Assembly: GCF_019656315.1 (NCBI RefSeq)
Contig: NZ_BPLU01000067.1
Span: 234,850 to 298,849 of the forward strand
Length of the DNA stretch: 64,000 bases
Reading direction: 5' to 3'
Origin: Flavobacterium sp. UMI-01
GTDB taxonomy: Bacteria; Bacteroidota; Bacteroidia; Flavobacteriales; Flavobacteriaceae
Shown here one piece after another: positions 1 through 9,033 of the stretch (position 1 is its first letter; the number at the start of each line of letters is the position of its first letter). A model generated the notes under the pieces. That model searched no databases and was not told where the DNA came from. It worked only from the letters and a program-made list of their open reading frames with translations. The position numbers and the translations under genes were made by a program.

Positions 1-503
1 CAAATATTAGCATTGACGGTAAAGACCATGCCATCGACTCAAAACCAGAAGCTATCCAAACAGGAAGTATTTTTCCATCAAAATCATCTTGGCAAAAAAT
101 CATTGTAGCACAAAACCAAGAAGTAAATAAAAAAGAACTTATTGCCAAAGGAGTAACCCGAATCAATTTTGATGCTAACATGTGGGTATATCTCGTTTTA
201 GTCATCCTAATAGGTATCTCTTGGGGTATTGGTAAAGCAGCTGTTTACAAACACATTCCTGAATATTTCCCTAACGAAATAGGTGTAGTAGGTGGTATGG
301 TCGGATTACTTGGTGGATTGGGTGGATTTTTTGGCCCTATCATCTTTAGTTACTTATTGACCACTACTGGAATTTGGTCTAGCTCTTGGATATTTATTTT
401 ACTGTTCTCTATCATTTGTTTGGTTTGGATGCATATCACCATTACAAAAATGATGAACGAAAAACAATTGGCTATGGCCAATGATATGGACAGAAAAAAC
501 TAA
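1..503 (+). CDS. narK: NarK/NNP-family nitrate/nitrite MFS transporter, C-terminal part
   Basis: An open frame (codons in phase with base 3) enters from the left edge and stops at 503, giving the last 166 residues of a membrane protein. After a polar stretch of about 58 residues come hydrophobic helices and the glycine-rich run GGMVGLLGGLGGFFGP, which resembles the nitrate signature in the C-terminal half of NarK/NNP major facilitator transporters. The neighbouring KHIPEYFP also fits the family. The protein would move nitrate or nitrite across the inner membrane. It is followed by a strong terminator, an Fnr-like regulator and a nitrate ABC transporter, which supports the call. An ATG at 180 is internal, not the true start. 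The N-terminal half lies outside the window, so uptake versus exchange cannot be decided. Confidence 0.85.
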   Translation, partial: NISIDGKDHAIDSKPEAIQTGSIFPSKSSWQKIIVAQNQEVNKKELIAKGVTRINFDANMWVYLVLVILIGISWGIGKAAVYKHIPEYFPNEIGVVGGMVGLLGGLGGFFGPIIFSYLLTTTGIWSSSWIFILLFSIICLVWMHITITKMMNEKQLAMANDMDRKN

Positions 504-549
504 AACATACTGTACCCAAACGGAATAACAGTTAAATCCTTTTTTTTTG

Positions 550-588
550 AGCTGTCAGGAAATTGCATTTTCTGACAGCTTTTTTATT
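550..588 (+). terminator. Intrinsic terminator after narK
   Basis: A perfect 9-bp inverted repeat, AGCTGTCAG at 550-558 and CTGACAGCT at 572-580, is followed by a T run. A T-rich stretch also precedes it, so it could work in both directions. It lies about 50 bp after the narK stop codon. Confidence 0.85.
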
Positions 589-835
589 ACGGCGAATAAT
601 TATCATATCAATCATCACTTACACCGATTTGGATTTCCATGCACTATACCCCTAAATAAGATTGATATACCTCTAAAACAAATACCAGGAGTAAAAAAAG
701 ACACTTCTTAGTAAATCTTACCAAAATAACATTCTGTCAATTTACGAATAGATAAATTACTGATTTTGAAAAATTTCTAACGATAAATACAACATTCTCA
801 ATTCGAACCTAGCAAACAGAAATCTCAATTTAAAA

Positions 836-845
836 AATACGTATT
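836..845. promoter_or_regulatory. Perfect palindrome AATACGTATT, possible operator upstream of the Fnr-like gene
   Basis: A 10-bp perfect palindrome lies 16 bp before the TAnnTTTG box of the Fnr-like gene, near the expected -33 region. Its TACGTA core recurs as two halves of an inverted repeat in front of the porin gene (1887-1902). Regulation by a shared factor is inference. Confidence 0.35.
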
Positions 846-860
846 ACTACTTATTTTAAC

Positions 861-868
861 TACATTTG
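861..868 (+). promoter_or_regulatory. -7 promoter box TACATTTG for the Fnr-like gene
   Basis: The sequence matches the Bacteroidetes sigma-A -7 consensus TAnnTTTG exactly and lies 38 bp before the start codon at 906. No clear -33 TTG was found at the usual spacing. Confidence 0.5.
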
Positions 869-905
869 TTTTACCAATCTGGAATATTTCTTAATTCAAT
901 ACACC

Positions 906-1610
906 ATGAAAAGAATCAATACCGACTGTACCCACTGCACGAACACCAATTGTTTTATAAAAAAGCATTTGCATTTGGAAAAAATGCAGGATTTTGCCGC
1001 GCAAAAAAACACCTTTTCGTGTAAAAAAGGACAGCAATTCATGATTGAAGGTGCCCCTTTACAAGGGCTGTATTTCTTGTACGAAGGCAAAGTTAAAATC
1101 ATTAAAACCGGTATTTATGGTAAAGAACAAATTGTGCGCTTGTCTTCTGAGGGCGACACAATTGGATTCAGAGGTTTTGGTACGCGCAACCGTTATTTGA
1201 TTGGAGCTGCTACGATAGAAGACAGTATTTTATGTAATTTTAGCAATGACGTCATGCAAGACATCTTGAAAACTATTCCTGAATTTACGTACGACATGAT
1301 GCTCTTTTACGCCGAAGAACTAAACAAAAGCGAAAATAAGGTCAAAAAAATTGCTCAGATGAACGTACGCGAAAGAGTCATTGATACTTTATTGCATTTG
1401 CATAAAAAATTTGGACAAACAAATCATTACCTCAACGTTTATTTATCACGAAAAGAAATTGCCGATTTTGCTGGCACTACAGACGAACAAGTCACTCGAA
1501 TTTTTTCCAGTCTAAAAAAAGAATCCTTAATAAATATTGTGGGAAAAAAAATAAGTCTCATTGAAATAGGCAAATTGCAAAGCGAAATTATCGAACACAC
1601 CCAGTTGTAA
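906..1610 (+). CDS. Crp/Fnr-family regulator with Fnr-like cysteines
   Basis: This 234-residue protein has a cyclic-nucleotide-type beta-roll (about 35-125), a long dimer helix (about 130-155) and a winged HTH (about 170-230). Four cysteines stand out: C8, C11 and C16 at the N-terminus, and C110 in EDSILCNF, which lines up with C122 of E. coli Fnr (ETSMVCEI). The N-terminal spacing C-x2-C-x4-C is close to Fnr's C-x2-C-x5-C. The recognition helix has E194, T197 and R198 where Fnr has E209, S212 and R213. I infer an oxygen- or NO-sensing FeS regulator of the nitrate genes. It sits between narK and the porin/nrt genes, with its own -7 box and a terminator after it. A non-FeS Crp homologue with chance cysteines is possible but less likely. 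Confidence 0.85.
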   Translation: MKRINTDCTHCTNTNCFIKKHLHLEKMQDFAAQKNTFSCKKGQQFMIEGAPLQGLYFLYEGKVKIIKTGIYGKEQIVRLSSEGDTIGFRGFGTRNRYLIGAATIEDSILCNFSNDVMQDILKTIPEFTYDMMLFYAEELNKSENKVKKIAQMNVRERVIDTLLHLHKKFGQTNHYLNVYLSRKEIADFAGTTDEQVTRIFSSLKKESLINIVGKKISLIEIGKLQSEIIEHTQL

Positions 1611-1675
1611 ACGCACTACAAAAGAACCCTTGCTCTATATTCTCATTTCCAGCAATCATAGCTACATCTAAATTG

Positions 1676-1699
1676 AAAGTCCGTAAGGGACTTTTTTTA
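1676..1699 (+). terminator. Intrinsic terminator after the Fnr-like gene
   Basis: A 7-bp perfect stem, AAAGTCC at 1676-1682 and GGACTTT at 1688-1694, encloses a 5-nt loop and runs into a T tract. It lies 66 bp after the stop codon. Confidence 0.8.
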
Positions 1700-1886
1700 T
1701 TTTCACCCTTCTTGACCTCTTTACGTACGTACGCTTACCTACGCTAATTTAAAAAACAAAGCAATACAAGTACCTAATAAACAGGTGATTAATTCAAAGA
1801 CCTGCCAAAACACAAGTTATAAACTGTTATAACTTTCTATTTTACCCATACAAAAACCTGTTTTTAGCTGTTATTTACCTTATATA

Positions 1887-1912
1887 TACGTATAAATACG
1901 TACGTACATTTG
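1887..1912 (+). promoter_or_regulatory. Promoter of the nitrate porin/nrt genes with TACGTA inverted repeat
   Basis: An inverted repeat, TACGTAT at 1887-1893 and ATACGTA at 1896-1902, directly precedes a perfect -7 box TACATTTG at 1905-1912. The start codon is at 1958. The repeat covers the area where a -33 element or activator would sit. A further ACGTACGT occurs at 1723-1730. The binding factor is unknown. Confidence 0.5.
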
Positions 1913-1957
1913 TAAAGTAAATAAGTAGAACACCAATATCAATTAAAATCAACTATT

Positions 1958-3223
1958 ATGAAGTTACTAAAAAAAATTTCCTTTTCCCTTTTAGGACTAA
2001 TTAGTGCTAGTACGTATGCACAAGAATTCAATGCCGATATTCAAATAAGACCTCGTTATGAATACACCAACGGCTTTGGAACTTTAATCACTCCAACAAC
2101 TGACCATACCTCTTTTATTGGCAATCGTACAAGAGTTAATTTCAACTATGGAGATTCGAAATTAAAACTAAAAGTAGCTTTGCAAAACGTACGTACGTGG
2201 GGAGCAGTGAACAACCTTACAGGAGGAATCTCAAATGCCACTAACAGTTTTGTATTATTTGAAGGATGGGCACATTACAGTTTTTCTGATAAATGGAGCA
2301 CCAAAGTAGGTCGCCAGCCTTTATCGTATGACAATCAAAGAATCCTTGGAGGATTGGATTGGGCTAATCAAGGGCGTAGCTTTGATGCTGCTTTAATCAA
2401 ATTTAAAGATGCAAAAAACCAATTGGATTTAGGTTTTGCCTTAAATGCGGATTCAGAAGCAAAAGTAGCACCTACAACGCCTTATGCAACCGATTTCAAA
2501 GACATGCAATACGCTTGGTACCACACCAACATTAAAAAATTAGGAGTTAGTTTCCTAGTCTTAAACTTAGGAAGAGAATATTTAAAAGCGCCTTCTGAAA
2601 TAGAGACCAATTATTCTCAAACTTTTGGTACTTATGCAAACTATGCAGGTAAAAAAGCGAGTTTTGACTTTAGTTTCTACGGACAAACGGGAAAAATTGG
2701 TGCAAACAAAGTATCAGCTTATGAAGCAGCAGCCAATTTAGGCTATGCTTTCACTCCTAAATTCAAAGCAACTGTAGGATATGAATTCCTTTCTGGTAAA
2801 GACCAAACTTCAACTTCAAGCATGGTAAAATCATTCAACCCTATTTTTGGTACAAACCACGCTTTCAACGGATTCATGGATTACTTCTATGTAGGAAACC
2901 ATATTGGTTCTGTAGGATTACAAGATTTGTCTTTAAAATTAGATTTCCCAATCAAAAAAGTAAACCTATCTGTTGCACCTCATATTTTTTACACTGCAAA
3001 CGAATTAGCTGCCACAGATGATAAATACTTAGGAACTGAAATCGACTTAACAGCAACTTACAAAGTATATAAAGACATTACATTAATCGCTGGATATTCT
3101 CAAATGTTTGCTTCGGATGCTATGGTGGCTCTAAAAGGTGGAACAGGATTGAAAGATGCTACAAACAACTGGGCTTATTTGATGATTAACATCAACCCAC
3201 AAATCTTTTCGACAAAAAAATAA
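1958..3223 (+). CDS. Outer-membrane alginate-export/porin-like beta-barrel in a nitrate cluster
   Basis: The 421-residue product has a clear signal peptide ending in TYAQ near residue 22, followed by alternating amphipathic strands and many aromatic residues typical of an outer-membrane barrel. The N-terminal part ([28 protein letters not shown]) resembles the alginate-export family (AlgE-like porins), which in Flavobacteria often lies beside nitrate transport genes. It probably lets nitrate or other small anions cross the outer membrane. It starts an operon-like row: NrtA begins 28 bp after its stop. The family call is firm, but the transported solute is inferred from the neighbours only. 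Confidence 0.75.
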   Translation: MKLLKKISFSLLGLISASTYAQEFNADIQIRPRYEYTNGFGTLITPTTDHTSFIGNRTRVNFNYGDSKLKLKVALQNVRTWGAVNNLTGGISNATNSFVLFEGWAHYSFSDKWSTKVGRQPLSYDNQRILGGLDWANQGRSFDAALIKFKDAKNQLDLGFALNADSEAKVAPTTPYATDFKDMQYAWYHTNIKKLGVSFLVLNLGREYLKAPSEIETNYSQTFGTYANYAGKKASFDFSFYGQTGKIGANKVSAYEAAANLGYAFTPKFKATVGYEFLSGKDQTSTSSMVKSFNPIFGTNHAFNGFMDYFYVGNHIGSVGLQDLSLKLDFPIKKVNLSVAPHIFYTANELAATDDKYLGTEIDLTATYKVYKDITLIAGYSQMFASDAMVALKGGTGLKDATNNWAYLMININPQIFSTKK

Positions 3224-3251
3224 TTTAGAAATAGAACTAAAACAAATTAAG

Positions 3252-4628
3252 ATGAAAAAATTAGTATTCAAAATTTCATTACTAGCTATAGCTGCTCTAG
3301 GAGCTATCAGCTGTAAAAACGAAGCCAAAAAAGAAGCGACAAGCACAGAAGCAACTACGGCTTCTAAAACAGAAAAATTAACTTTAGAGAAACCACAAGT
3401 AACTTTAGGTTTCATCAAATTAACCGATATGGCACCCTTGGCCATAGCCAAAGAAAAAGGATTCTTTGAAGACGAAGGTTTGTTTGTAACACTAGAAGCA
3501 CAATCCAACTGGAAAAACGTTTTGGACCGTGTGATTGACGAACAAATTGATGGTTCGCACATGTTAGCAGGTCAACCGATTGCGGCAGCTGTTGGTTTTG
3601 GAAGACAAGCCAAATTGGTAACTACTTTCTCCATGGACTTAAACGGAAACGCCATTACCGTTTCTAACGATGTTTGGTCAAAAATGAAACCAGGATTGCC
3701 ATTGAAAGATGGAAAACCAGTACACCCAATCAGTGCTAGTGCCTTACTTCCTGTAATCAAAGAATACAAAAACAGCAACAAACCCTTCAAAATGGGTATG
3801 GTATTCCCAGTATCTACACACAATTACCAATTAAGATATTGGTTAGCAGCAGGAGGAATCAACCCTGGAATGTACACGAAAGACAACGTACAAGGGATGA
3901 TCAATGCAGAGGCTTTACTGTCAGTAACACCACCACCACAAATGCCAGCCACTCTTGAAGCAGGAACCATCAACGGATACTGTGTAGGAGAACCTTGGAA
4001 CCAACAAGCGGTTGCTAAAGGAATTGGAGTACCTGTGATTACATCAAACGACATTTGGAAAAACCATCCTGAAAAAGTATTCGTAATGACAAAAGCTTTT
4101 GTGGAGAAAAACCCAAATACGGCTATTGCGATTACCAAAGCCTTGATTAGAGCTGGTAAATGGTTAGACGACCCAAAAAACAGAGCCGAAGCGGTAAAAA
4201 TATTATCAAGCCCAGCTTATGTAGGTGCTGATGAAGCAGTACTAGGAAACTCTATGACAGGTACTTTTGAATATGAAAAAGGAGACAAACGTGACGAGCC
4301 AGACTTTAACGTATTCTTCAAAAACCACGCAACTTACCCATTTTACTCTGATGGTGTATGGTACATGACGCAAATGAGACGTTGGGGACAAATCACAGAA
4401 GCACAACCAGCAGCTTGGTACGATGCTAAAATCAAAGAGGTGTACAAACCTGAAATTTGGACTAAAGCAGCTGAATTGTTAGTAAAAGAAGGCAACTTAG
4501 ACCAAGCGGACATTCCTACTACAGATGGTTACAAACCAGCGACGACAGACTTCATCGACGGATTGAGTTATGATGGTAAAAAACCATTAGAATATATCAA
4601 AAGCATGAAAATAGGGAACAAAAACTAA
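3252..4628 (+). CDS. nrtA: Nitrate ABC transporter substrate-binding lipoprotein (NrtA/CmpA family)
   Basis: The product has 458 residues. A lipoprotein signal (LGAISC, C21) is followed by a linker rich in Lys, Glu and Thr, then a periplasmic-binding fold. Stretches such as [21 protein letters not shown], here read over residues about 53-73, and [18 protein letters not shown] and [13 protein letters not shown] are typical of NrtA/CmpA nitrate- or bicarbonate-binding proteins. The ligand is most likely nitrate, because NarK, an Fnr-like regulator and NrtB/C/D flank it. It would be anchored on the periplasmic side of the inner membrane and deliver nitrate to NrtB. A strong hairpin lies after its stop codon and may limit read-through to nrtB, keeping the binding protein in excess. 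Confidence 0.9.
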   Translation: MKKLVFKISLLAIAALGAISCKNEAKKEATSTEATTASKTEKLTLEKPQVTLGFIKLTDMAPLAIAKEKGFFEDEGLFVTLEAQSNWKNVLDRVIDEQIDGSHMLAGQPIAAAVGFGRQAKLVTTFSMDLNGNAITVSNDVWSKMKPGLPLKDGKPVHPISASALLPVIKEYKNSNKPFKMGMVFPVSTHNYQLRYWLAAGGINPGMYTKDNVQGMINAEALLSVTPPPQMPATLEAGTINGYCVGEPWNQQAVAKGIGVPVITSNDIWKNHPEKVFVMTKAFVEKNPNTAIAITKALIRAGKWLDDPKNRAEAVKILSSPAYVGADEAVLGNSMTGTFEYEKGDKRDEPDFNVFFKNHATYPFYSDGVWYMTQMRRWGQITEAQPAAWYDAKIKEVYKPEIWTKAAELLVKEGNLDQADIPTTDGYKPATTDFIDGLSYDGKKPLEYIKSMKIGNKN

Positions 4629-4640
4629 ACCTAATTTCTT

Positions 4641-4671
4641 AATTGAGGATGTGCCCCACGCATCCTCAATT
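4641..4671 (+). promoter_or_regulatory. Hairpin between nrtA and nrtB (attenuator or mRNA stabiliser)
   Basis: There is a perfect 11-bp inverted repeat, AATTGAGGATG at 4641-4651 and CATCCTCAATT at 4661-4671, with a 9-nt loop. No T run follows, so it is unlikely to be a full terminator. It fits a partial terminator or a 3' stabiliser of the nrtA message. Confidence 0.6.
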
Positions 4672-4831
4672 ACAACTTTCACAAACAACAAACAACAAAC
4701 AAAACGGCTAATTATTCTGAAAGATGAGTAGCCAAACAAATTACAACTAGACCACAGTATTTAAAGAGTTGGTGCTTATTTCCCGAAATAAATACCCTCT
4801 TTTTAAACCAACATTTTTAAATAAAAAGACT

Positions 4832-5920
4832 ATGAAGACATTAACAATAAAAACCGTAAAATTTATGGGATTGGGTTATCTAGAGCCTCTCATTCGATTA
4901 CTTACTGGTGAAGAAGTAAAAAAGAACGCAACAGATTGTTTCAAAAAAATCTTAATTCCTTTGCTTTCTGTTGTCGCATTTATCTTATTGTGGCAATCAT
5001 TTTCAGATTATTTAGCGAATGTGGAATCGACTGTAAAAATCGAAAAAGCATTGAAAGACCAAGGTCCTGAAGCAGCCAAACGATTAGAAGAATGTATTGC
5101 TTCTGGCGATGTAAGTTGTCGTCCTAATTCCTTGCCATCCCCTACTATGGTAGTGGGAGCTGTGGGTAAATTATGGGACGATCACTTAATAATGGCGGCT
5201 AAAAAAGCCGATTTTATTGCCCAATACGAATCAATTAATGCCGAAAGAGTTGCCCGTGGCGAAACTGAAATTGTTTATACGGGGCGTCCTTCTTTTGTGG
5301 ACCAAATCAAAACGAGTTTAAAAACCGTATTTGCTGGATTTTTATTATCCATCGTGATTGCTGTACCGTTTGGAATTGTATTAGGATTGAGTAACACCTT
5401 GCGTACGTCTTTCAACTGGATTGTTCAAATTTTCAAACCCGTTTCACCAGTAGTATGGTTGTTATTGGTTTCGATGATTGTAAAAACCATTTTGACCAAT
5501 GTAGATGTCGAAAAATCATTTGTGATTTCGTTCATCAGTGTGGGATTGTGTTCTATGTGGGCCACCTTGGTAAACACTAGTGTTGGAGTTTCTTCTGTAG
5601 ATAAAGATTATATGAATGTGGCCAAAGTATTGCAACTGGGTACTTTCAAAAAAATATTTAAAATCATCCTTCCATCGTCATTTCCGATGATTTTTACTGG
5701 ATTGCGCATCACGCTTTCAGTAGCTTGGATGGTCTTGATTGCCATTGAATTATTAGCACAAAGCCCTGGTTTAGGAACTTTTGTTTGGGAAGAATTCCAA
5801 AACGGTTCAAGTGATTCCAACTCTAAAATTATTGTTGCCATGTTTGTAATTGGTATCATCGGATTTATGTTGGACAGAATCATGATGATTTTCCAAAAAT
5901 TACTAACGTTTACGGATTAA
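4832..5920 (+). CDS. nrtB: Nitrate ABC transporter permease (NrtB)
   Basis: The product has 362 residues if started at the ATG at 4832. The frame can be extended to a TTG at 4769, but the extension is polar and unlike the family. One N-terminal helix (about 40-60) is followed by a soluble stretch of about 100 residues, then five or so helices of the binding-protein-dependent permease fold. The EAA-like loop that contacts the ATPase lies near AKVLQLGTFKKIFKIILPSS, and GLRITLSVAWMVLIAIELL is typical of NrtB/SsuC proteins. The large loop between the first and second helices is longer than in typical cyanobacterial NrtB, and similar loops are known in Bacteroidetes homologues. It would form the inner-membrane channel with NrtC and NrtD. 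Confidence 0.9.
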   Translation: MKTLTIKTVKFMGLGYLEPLIRLLTGEEVKKNATDCFKKILIPLLSVVAFILLWQSFSDYLANVESTVKIEKALKDQGPEAAKRLEECIASGDVSCRPNSLPSPTMVVGAVGKLWDDHLIMAAKKADFIAQYESINAERVARGETEIVYTGRPSFVDQIKTSLKTVFAGFLLSIVIAVPFGIVLGLSNTLRTSFNWIVQIFKPVSPVVWLLLVSMIVKTILTNVDVEKSFVISFISVGLCSMWATLVNTSVGVSSVDKDYMNVAKVLQLGTFKKIFKIILPSSFPMIFTGLRITLSVAWMVLIAIELLAQSPGLGTFVWEEFQNGSSDSNSKIIVAMFVIGIIGFMLDRIMMIFQKLLTFTD

Positions 5921-6012
5921 TTTATTTGAAGAGACTTAGAGGCTAAGACACTGAGACTAAGAACCTCAGCGCCTGAGCAACTCAGAACCTTAGAACCTAA
6001 AAAAGAAAAATC
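5921..6012. other. Purine-rich spacer between nrtB and nrtC
   Basis: The 92 bp hold a low-complexity series built from short CTTAGA/CTCAGA-like words (agacttagag, actgagacta, cctcagcgcc, cctgagcaac, aaccttagaa). Such degenerate repeats are common between Flavobacterium genes. No promoter or terminator is evident, so transcription probably continues. Confidence 0.4.
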
Positions 6013-6852
6013 ATGGCTTATTTAGAACTAAAAAATGTTTGTAAATCCTACGGTGAAGGAAAAAACAAAACCGAAGTGTTAATAAACATCAACTTAAGAA
6101 TAAACGAAGGCGAATTTGTGGCTATTGTAGGCTTTACCGGAAGTGGTAAAACGACCTTAGTCAATTTGCTAGCAGGATTAATAGAACCCGATTCAGGCGA
6201 AATCCTTTTCAAGGGCAAACCTATTTCAGGTCCAAGCCACGAGCGTGGCATCATTTTCCAAAACTATTCCTTACTCCCTTGGTTAAGTGTGTACGACAAT
6301 ATCGCAATGGCTGTGAAAGCCGTATTCAAAGATTGGAACGAAAAACAAGTCGATGAGCAAGTAAAAAGCTTCATTGCCAAAGTAAATCTTTCGCATGCTA
6401 CGCACAAAAAACCAAAAGAACTTTCAGGAGGAATGCGTCAGCGTGTGGCAGTGGCGAGAGCTTTGGCGATGCAACCCGAATTGATTTTGATGGACGAACC
6501 ACTAGGAGCTTTGGATGCTTTGACCAGAGGAAATTTACAAGAAGAAATCCTTTCCATCTGGAGCGAAGACAAACGCACCGCACTATTAATTACCAATGAT
6601 GTGGACGAAGGCGTATTTATGGCCGACAGAGTCATTCCGTTACGACCAGGACCACGCGCGACTTTAGGGCCAGAATTTGATATCAAAATCGAACGTCCAC
6701 GTGATAAAGTAGCCATGAACCACAACGATAATTTCAAGAAATTGCGTAACGAAATCATTGAGTATTTGATGGAAATAGGACAAGAAAGAACCGCAGGATT
6801 AGAGGTAGCGCAATATGAATTACCTGATTTGGTTCCAATGAAATTTGATTGA
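6013..6852 (+). CDS. nrtC: Nitrate ABC transporter ATPase (NrtC-like), switch His replaced by Asn
   Basis: The 279 residues form a single ABC ATPase domain without the NrtA-like C-terminal domain of cyanobacterial NrtC. Visible are Walker A GFTGSGKTT (40-48), the Q-loop Gln83, the signature LSGGM (137-141) and Walker B LILMDE (157-162). The switch position reads LLITNDVDEG, so the usual His is Asn195. The C-terminal part (PGPRATLGPEF) is typical of nitrate-type ATPases. It probably pairs with the second ATPase at 7198 to drive NrtB. In a heterodimer this Asn shares a nucleotide site with the LSQGM signature of the partner, so one site may be catalytically weak. I believe this Asn occurs in related nitrate ATPases, but could not check it. 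Confidence 0.88.
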   Translation: MAYLELKNVCKSYGEGKNKTEVLININLRINEGEFVAIVGFTGSGKTTLVNLLAGLIEPDSGEILFKGKPISGPSHERGIIFQNYSLLPWLSVYDNIAMAVKAVFKDWNEKQVDEQVKSFIAKVNLSHATHKKPKELSGGMRQRVAVARALAMQPELILMDEPLGALDALTRGNLQEEILSIWSEDKRTALLITNDVDEGVFMADRVIPLRPGPRATLGPEFDIKIERPRDKVAMNHNDNFKKLRNEIIEYLMEIGQERTAGLEVAQYELPDLVPMKFD

Positions 6853-7197
6853 TTTTTTTTGGAACACAGATTTCACAGATTGACACAGATTATCCTTTCT
6901 AGTAAATAAAAATTGAAACACATAGATTCAAAGATGTTCGTTGAACTTAAAAAAGCGTTTCACTGCAATAGCCATCCTAGAGTTGACTTGATTTTAGCAA
7001 CGGATTACTATTAATTAACTTCAATTTCTATCAGAGAAAATGATTTAAATTTCTCAAATCTGTGTTCAAAAAAAAGAATCCTTAGTTCAACAAGTTGAAT
7101 ACGCATAGTATTATCAGTCCTATGAGAGTAAAACAACTAAAAATACAAACTAAGAAATCTAGGATTCTAAGTGTTTAAAAAATAAAAAACAGAAAAC
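6853..7197. other. Intergenic region between nrtC and nrtD, no gene seen
   Basis: The 345 bp hold no convincing gene. The start has degenerate ACAGATT repeats (acacagatttcacagattgacacagatt spans 6863-6890), a word series frequent in Flavobacterium spacers. No clear terminator or TAnnTTTG box was found, so it is unclear whether nrtD has its own promoter. Confidence 0.4.
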
Positions 7198-8019
7198 ATG
7201 ACAGACACACAACTACACACACAAGATATAGCAAGAGACGCACTCGGTTTCGAAAAATACATGCTCGAATTATCGAACCTTACCAAAGTTTATCCTACCC
7301 CAAATGGCGACTTTGTGGTAATAGAAAATTTGAATCTCAAAATTAAAGAAGGGGAATTCATTTCTATCATCGGACACTCAGGCTGTGGAAAAACCACCTT
7401 GCTCTCGATGATAGCGGGACTCAATCCTATCACCAGCGGTGAAATCATCTTGGACGGAACCCCTATTTCGGGACCAGGCCCAGACCGTGGCGTTATCTTT
7501 CAGTCCCCTAGTTTACTGCCTTGGATGAGTGCACTCGAAAACGTACAATTGGGTGTGGACAAGGTTTTTGCTTTTGCTACCAAAAAACAACGCCAAGACA
7601 TTTGCAAATATTATTTAAGCAAAGTAGGTCTCGACGGTGCATTCGACAAAAAAGCCAAAGACCTTTCCCAAGGAATGAAACAACGTGTGGGCATCGCCAG
7701 AGCCTTGGCCTTGAAACCGCAAATATTGCTTTTGGACGAACCCTTCGGTATGCTAGATTCCCTAACTCGTGGCGAATTGCAAGATGTATTACTAGAGGTT
7801 TTAGACAAAGAAAAAACAACAGGAATCATGATTACCCACGATGTGGATGAATCGATTTTCCTAGCCGACAGAGTCATCATGATGACCTCAGGTCCAAGAG
7901 CCCAAATTGGCGACATCCTCGACATCACCTACGATCGCCCCCGCAACCGTAAAGCCATCCTAGAGCACGAAACTTATTACGCCAACAGGGAACACCTTAT
8001 CAATTTCCTTGAGCATTAA
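7198..8019 (+). CDS. nrtD: Nitrate ABC transporter ATPase (NrtD-like)
   Basis: The 273-residue ABC ATPase has a short N-terminal extension of about 20 residues, Walker [10 protein letters not shown] (59-67), the Q-loop FQS near 101-103, the signature LSQGM (156-160, with Gln in place of the usual first Gly), Walker B ILLLDE (176-181) and the switch His214 in ITHDVDE. The C-terminal segment [11 protein letters not shown] fits NrtD. With NrtC-like and NrtB it should form an asymmetric nitrate importer. Its own Walker and switch residues are complete and face the normal LSGGM of NrtC, so this should be the active site. A terminator hairpin follows 28 bp after the stop. Confidence 0.88.
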   Translation: MTDTQLHTQDIARDALGFEKYMLELSNLTKVYPTPNGDFVVIENLNLKIKEGEFISIIGHSGCGKTTLLSMIAGLNPITSGEIILDGTPISGPGPDRGVIFQSPSLLPWMSALENVQLGVDKVFAFATKKQRQDICKYYLSKVGLDGAFDKKAKDLSQGMKQRVGIARALALKPQILLLDEPFGMLDSLTRGELQDVLLEVLDKEKTTGIMITHDVDESIFLADRVIMMTSGPRAQIGDILDITYDRPRNRKAILEHETYYANREHLINFLEH

Positions 8020-8046
8020 TATTTTGCCCCAAATCTATTCCTCCCA

Positions 8047-8083
8047 AAATCGAACAGCTACCTACGCTCGTTCGATTTTTTTG
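8047..8083 (+). terminator. Intrinsic terminator ending the nitrate transport row
   Basis: A 9-bp perfect stem, AAATCGAAC at 8047-8055 and GTTCGATTT at 8070-8078, is followed by more T. It lies 28 bp after nrtD and marks the end of the nitrate block. Confidence 0.8.
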
Positions 8084-8167
8084 AAATTAAAAAAGATGCT
8101 AGCTTGAGAATAATAGAGCTAGCAGCTAAAACACAAGTCCCAAACGTTTAATTAAAAAAGTGATGTT

Positions 8168-8566
8168 ATGAAAACAAATTTTCTTAACTACTTCAAAAAC
8201 ATTGCATTCCAAAAAATTATTTTGTGGTGTTATCTAATTTGGTATTTCACTATTATATCGATATACTTTGAACCTTCCTTAAAATTATGGGCTAGCTCAA
8301 TTGGTATTTCTTTTATTATTGGATTTGCTCTTATCTTGTCCACCAGTCAACAAGGCACAAAACAAGATATCTGGATTAAAGTCAGACTCTTCTTATTTCC
8401 ATTTTGTGTATCTAGTTATTCAGCCACTATAAAAGATTACAATTTCATTTTGCTCTTTCCGACTAACCAACTCCATTTACTTATTTCTTTTGGCAATTGT
8501 TTACTATTTTTAATCCCTATAGGATTTATTAAAAAATTCTATAACCCCACTTATGTAGATAGGTAA
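8168..8566 (+). CDS. Small multi-pass membrane protein, unknown function
   Basis: The 132-residue product is not recognised. It has about four hydrophobic segments: about 14-33, 42-58, 71-86 and 101-119, separated by short polar loops. The last residues (KKFYNPTYVDR) are charged. It starts with an ATG 148 bp after nrtD, beyond a terminator, so it is probably a separate unit. Base composition is more AT-rich than in the nitrate genes. No motif suggests a role. Confidence 0.55.
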   Translation: MKTNFLNYFKNIAFQKIILWCYLIWYFTIISIYFEPSLKLWASSIGISFIIGFALILSTSQQGTKQDIWIKVRLFLFPFCVSSYSATIKDYNFILLFPTNQLHLLISFGNCLLFLIPIGFIKKFYNPTYVDR

Positions 8567-8953
8567 ACTTATTTAGAACTAAACACGGCCTTAAAAAAAA
8601 ATTCATGTATTCACCTCTGGCAAATTTGAATCTTTTTAAGTAGTTTGACTGGTTTTCAAAACAAGCTTCCCTCCTGCTCCCGAAACTTCTTCGGGACAAC
8701 TTTATCTTTTTATTTTGTCAAGCTGAGCCTGTCGAAGCCTTTTTCAAATAGCAACATCATACTGAGTTAACCCGAGTTTTAAAAACAAAATACAAAGGAT
8801 ACCGCTCCATCAGGGCTAAAAATCGCGTTTTTATTATCACAATTTCGTTTAGCAAAATATCTTACAAATACTATTTTCTTGTACTCCGTTGTAAGAAAAA
8901 AAATAATATATTTGAAATTATAAATAATACGCAATCATAAACACAAAAAATTG
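8567..8953. other. Intergenic region with dispersed Flavobacterium repeats and a promoter-like box
   Basis: No gene is seen. It contains a 7-bp inverted repeat (TCCCGAA 8678-8684, TTCGGGA 8690-8696). It also contains a 22-bp word at 8716-8737 that begins TGTCAAGCTGAGCC and ends GTCGAAG, which resembles a very common Bacteroidetes intergenic repeat. A TATATTTG box lies at 8907-8914 within a segment that is nearly duplicated at 11755-11780. Confidence 0.5.
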
Positions 8954-9016
8954 CGCACAACATGCCATTTTAGAATAAAACTAGTATAGTTTATGCGCCT
9001 ATAAAATAGTTGTGCG
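8954..9016. repeat. Nested inverted repeat resembling an attC-type recombination site
   Basis: Three nested arms pair: CGCACAAC (8954-8961) with GTTGTGCG (9009-9016), ATTTTA (8967-8972) with TAAAAT (9002-9007), and AAACTA (8978-8983) with TAGTTT (8987-8992) around a GTA loop. The 63-nt imperfect hairpin ends 17 bp before the start of an AT-rich orphan gene. Integron attC sites have this architecture, but the ends do not match the strict RYYYAAC/GTTRRRY core, so the identification is tentative. Confidence 0.45.
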
Positions 9017-9033
9017 ATATCTAAAAAAACTGA

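Noticed and set aside
4769..4831. Extended N-terminus of NrtB from a TTG
   Set aside because: The extra 21 residues are polar and unlike the family, and an ATG at 4832 gives the normal start.
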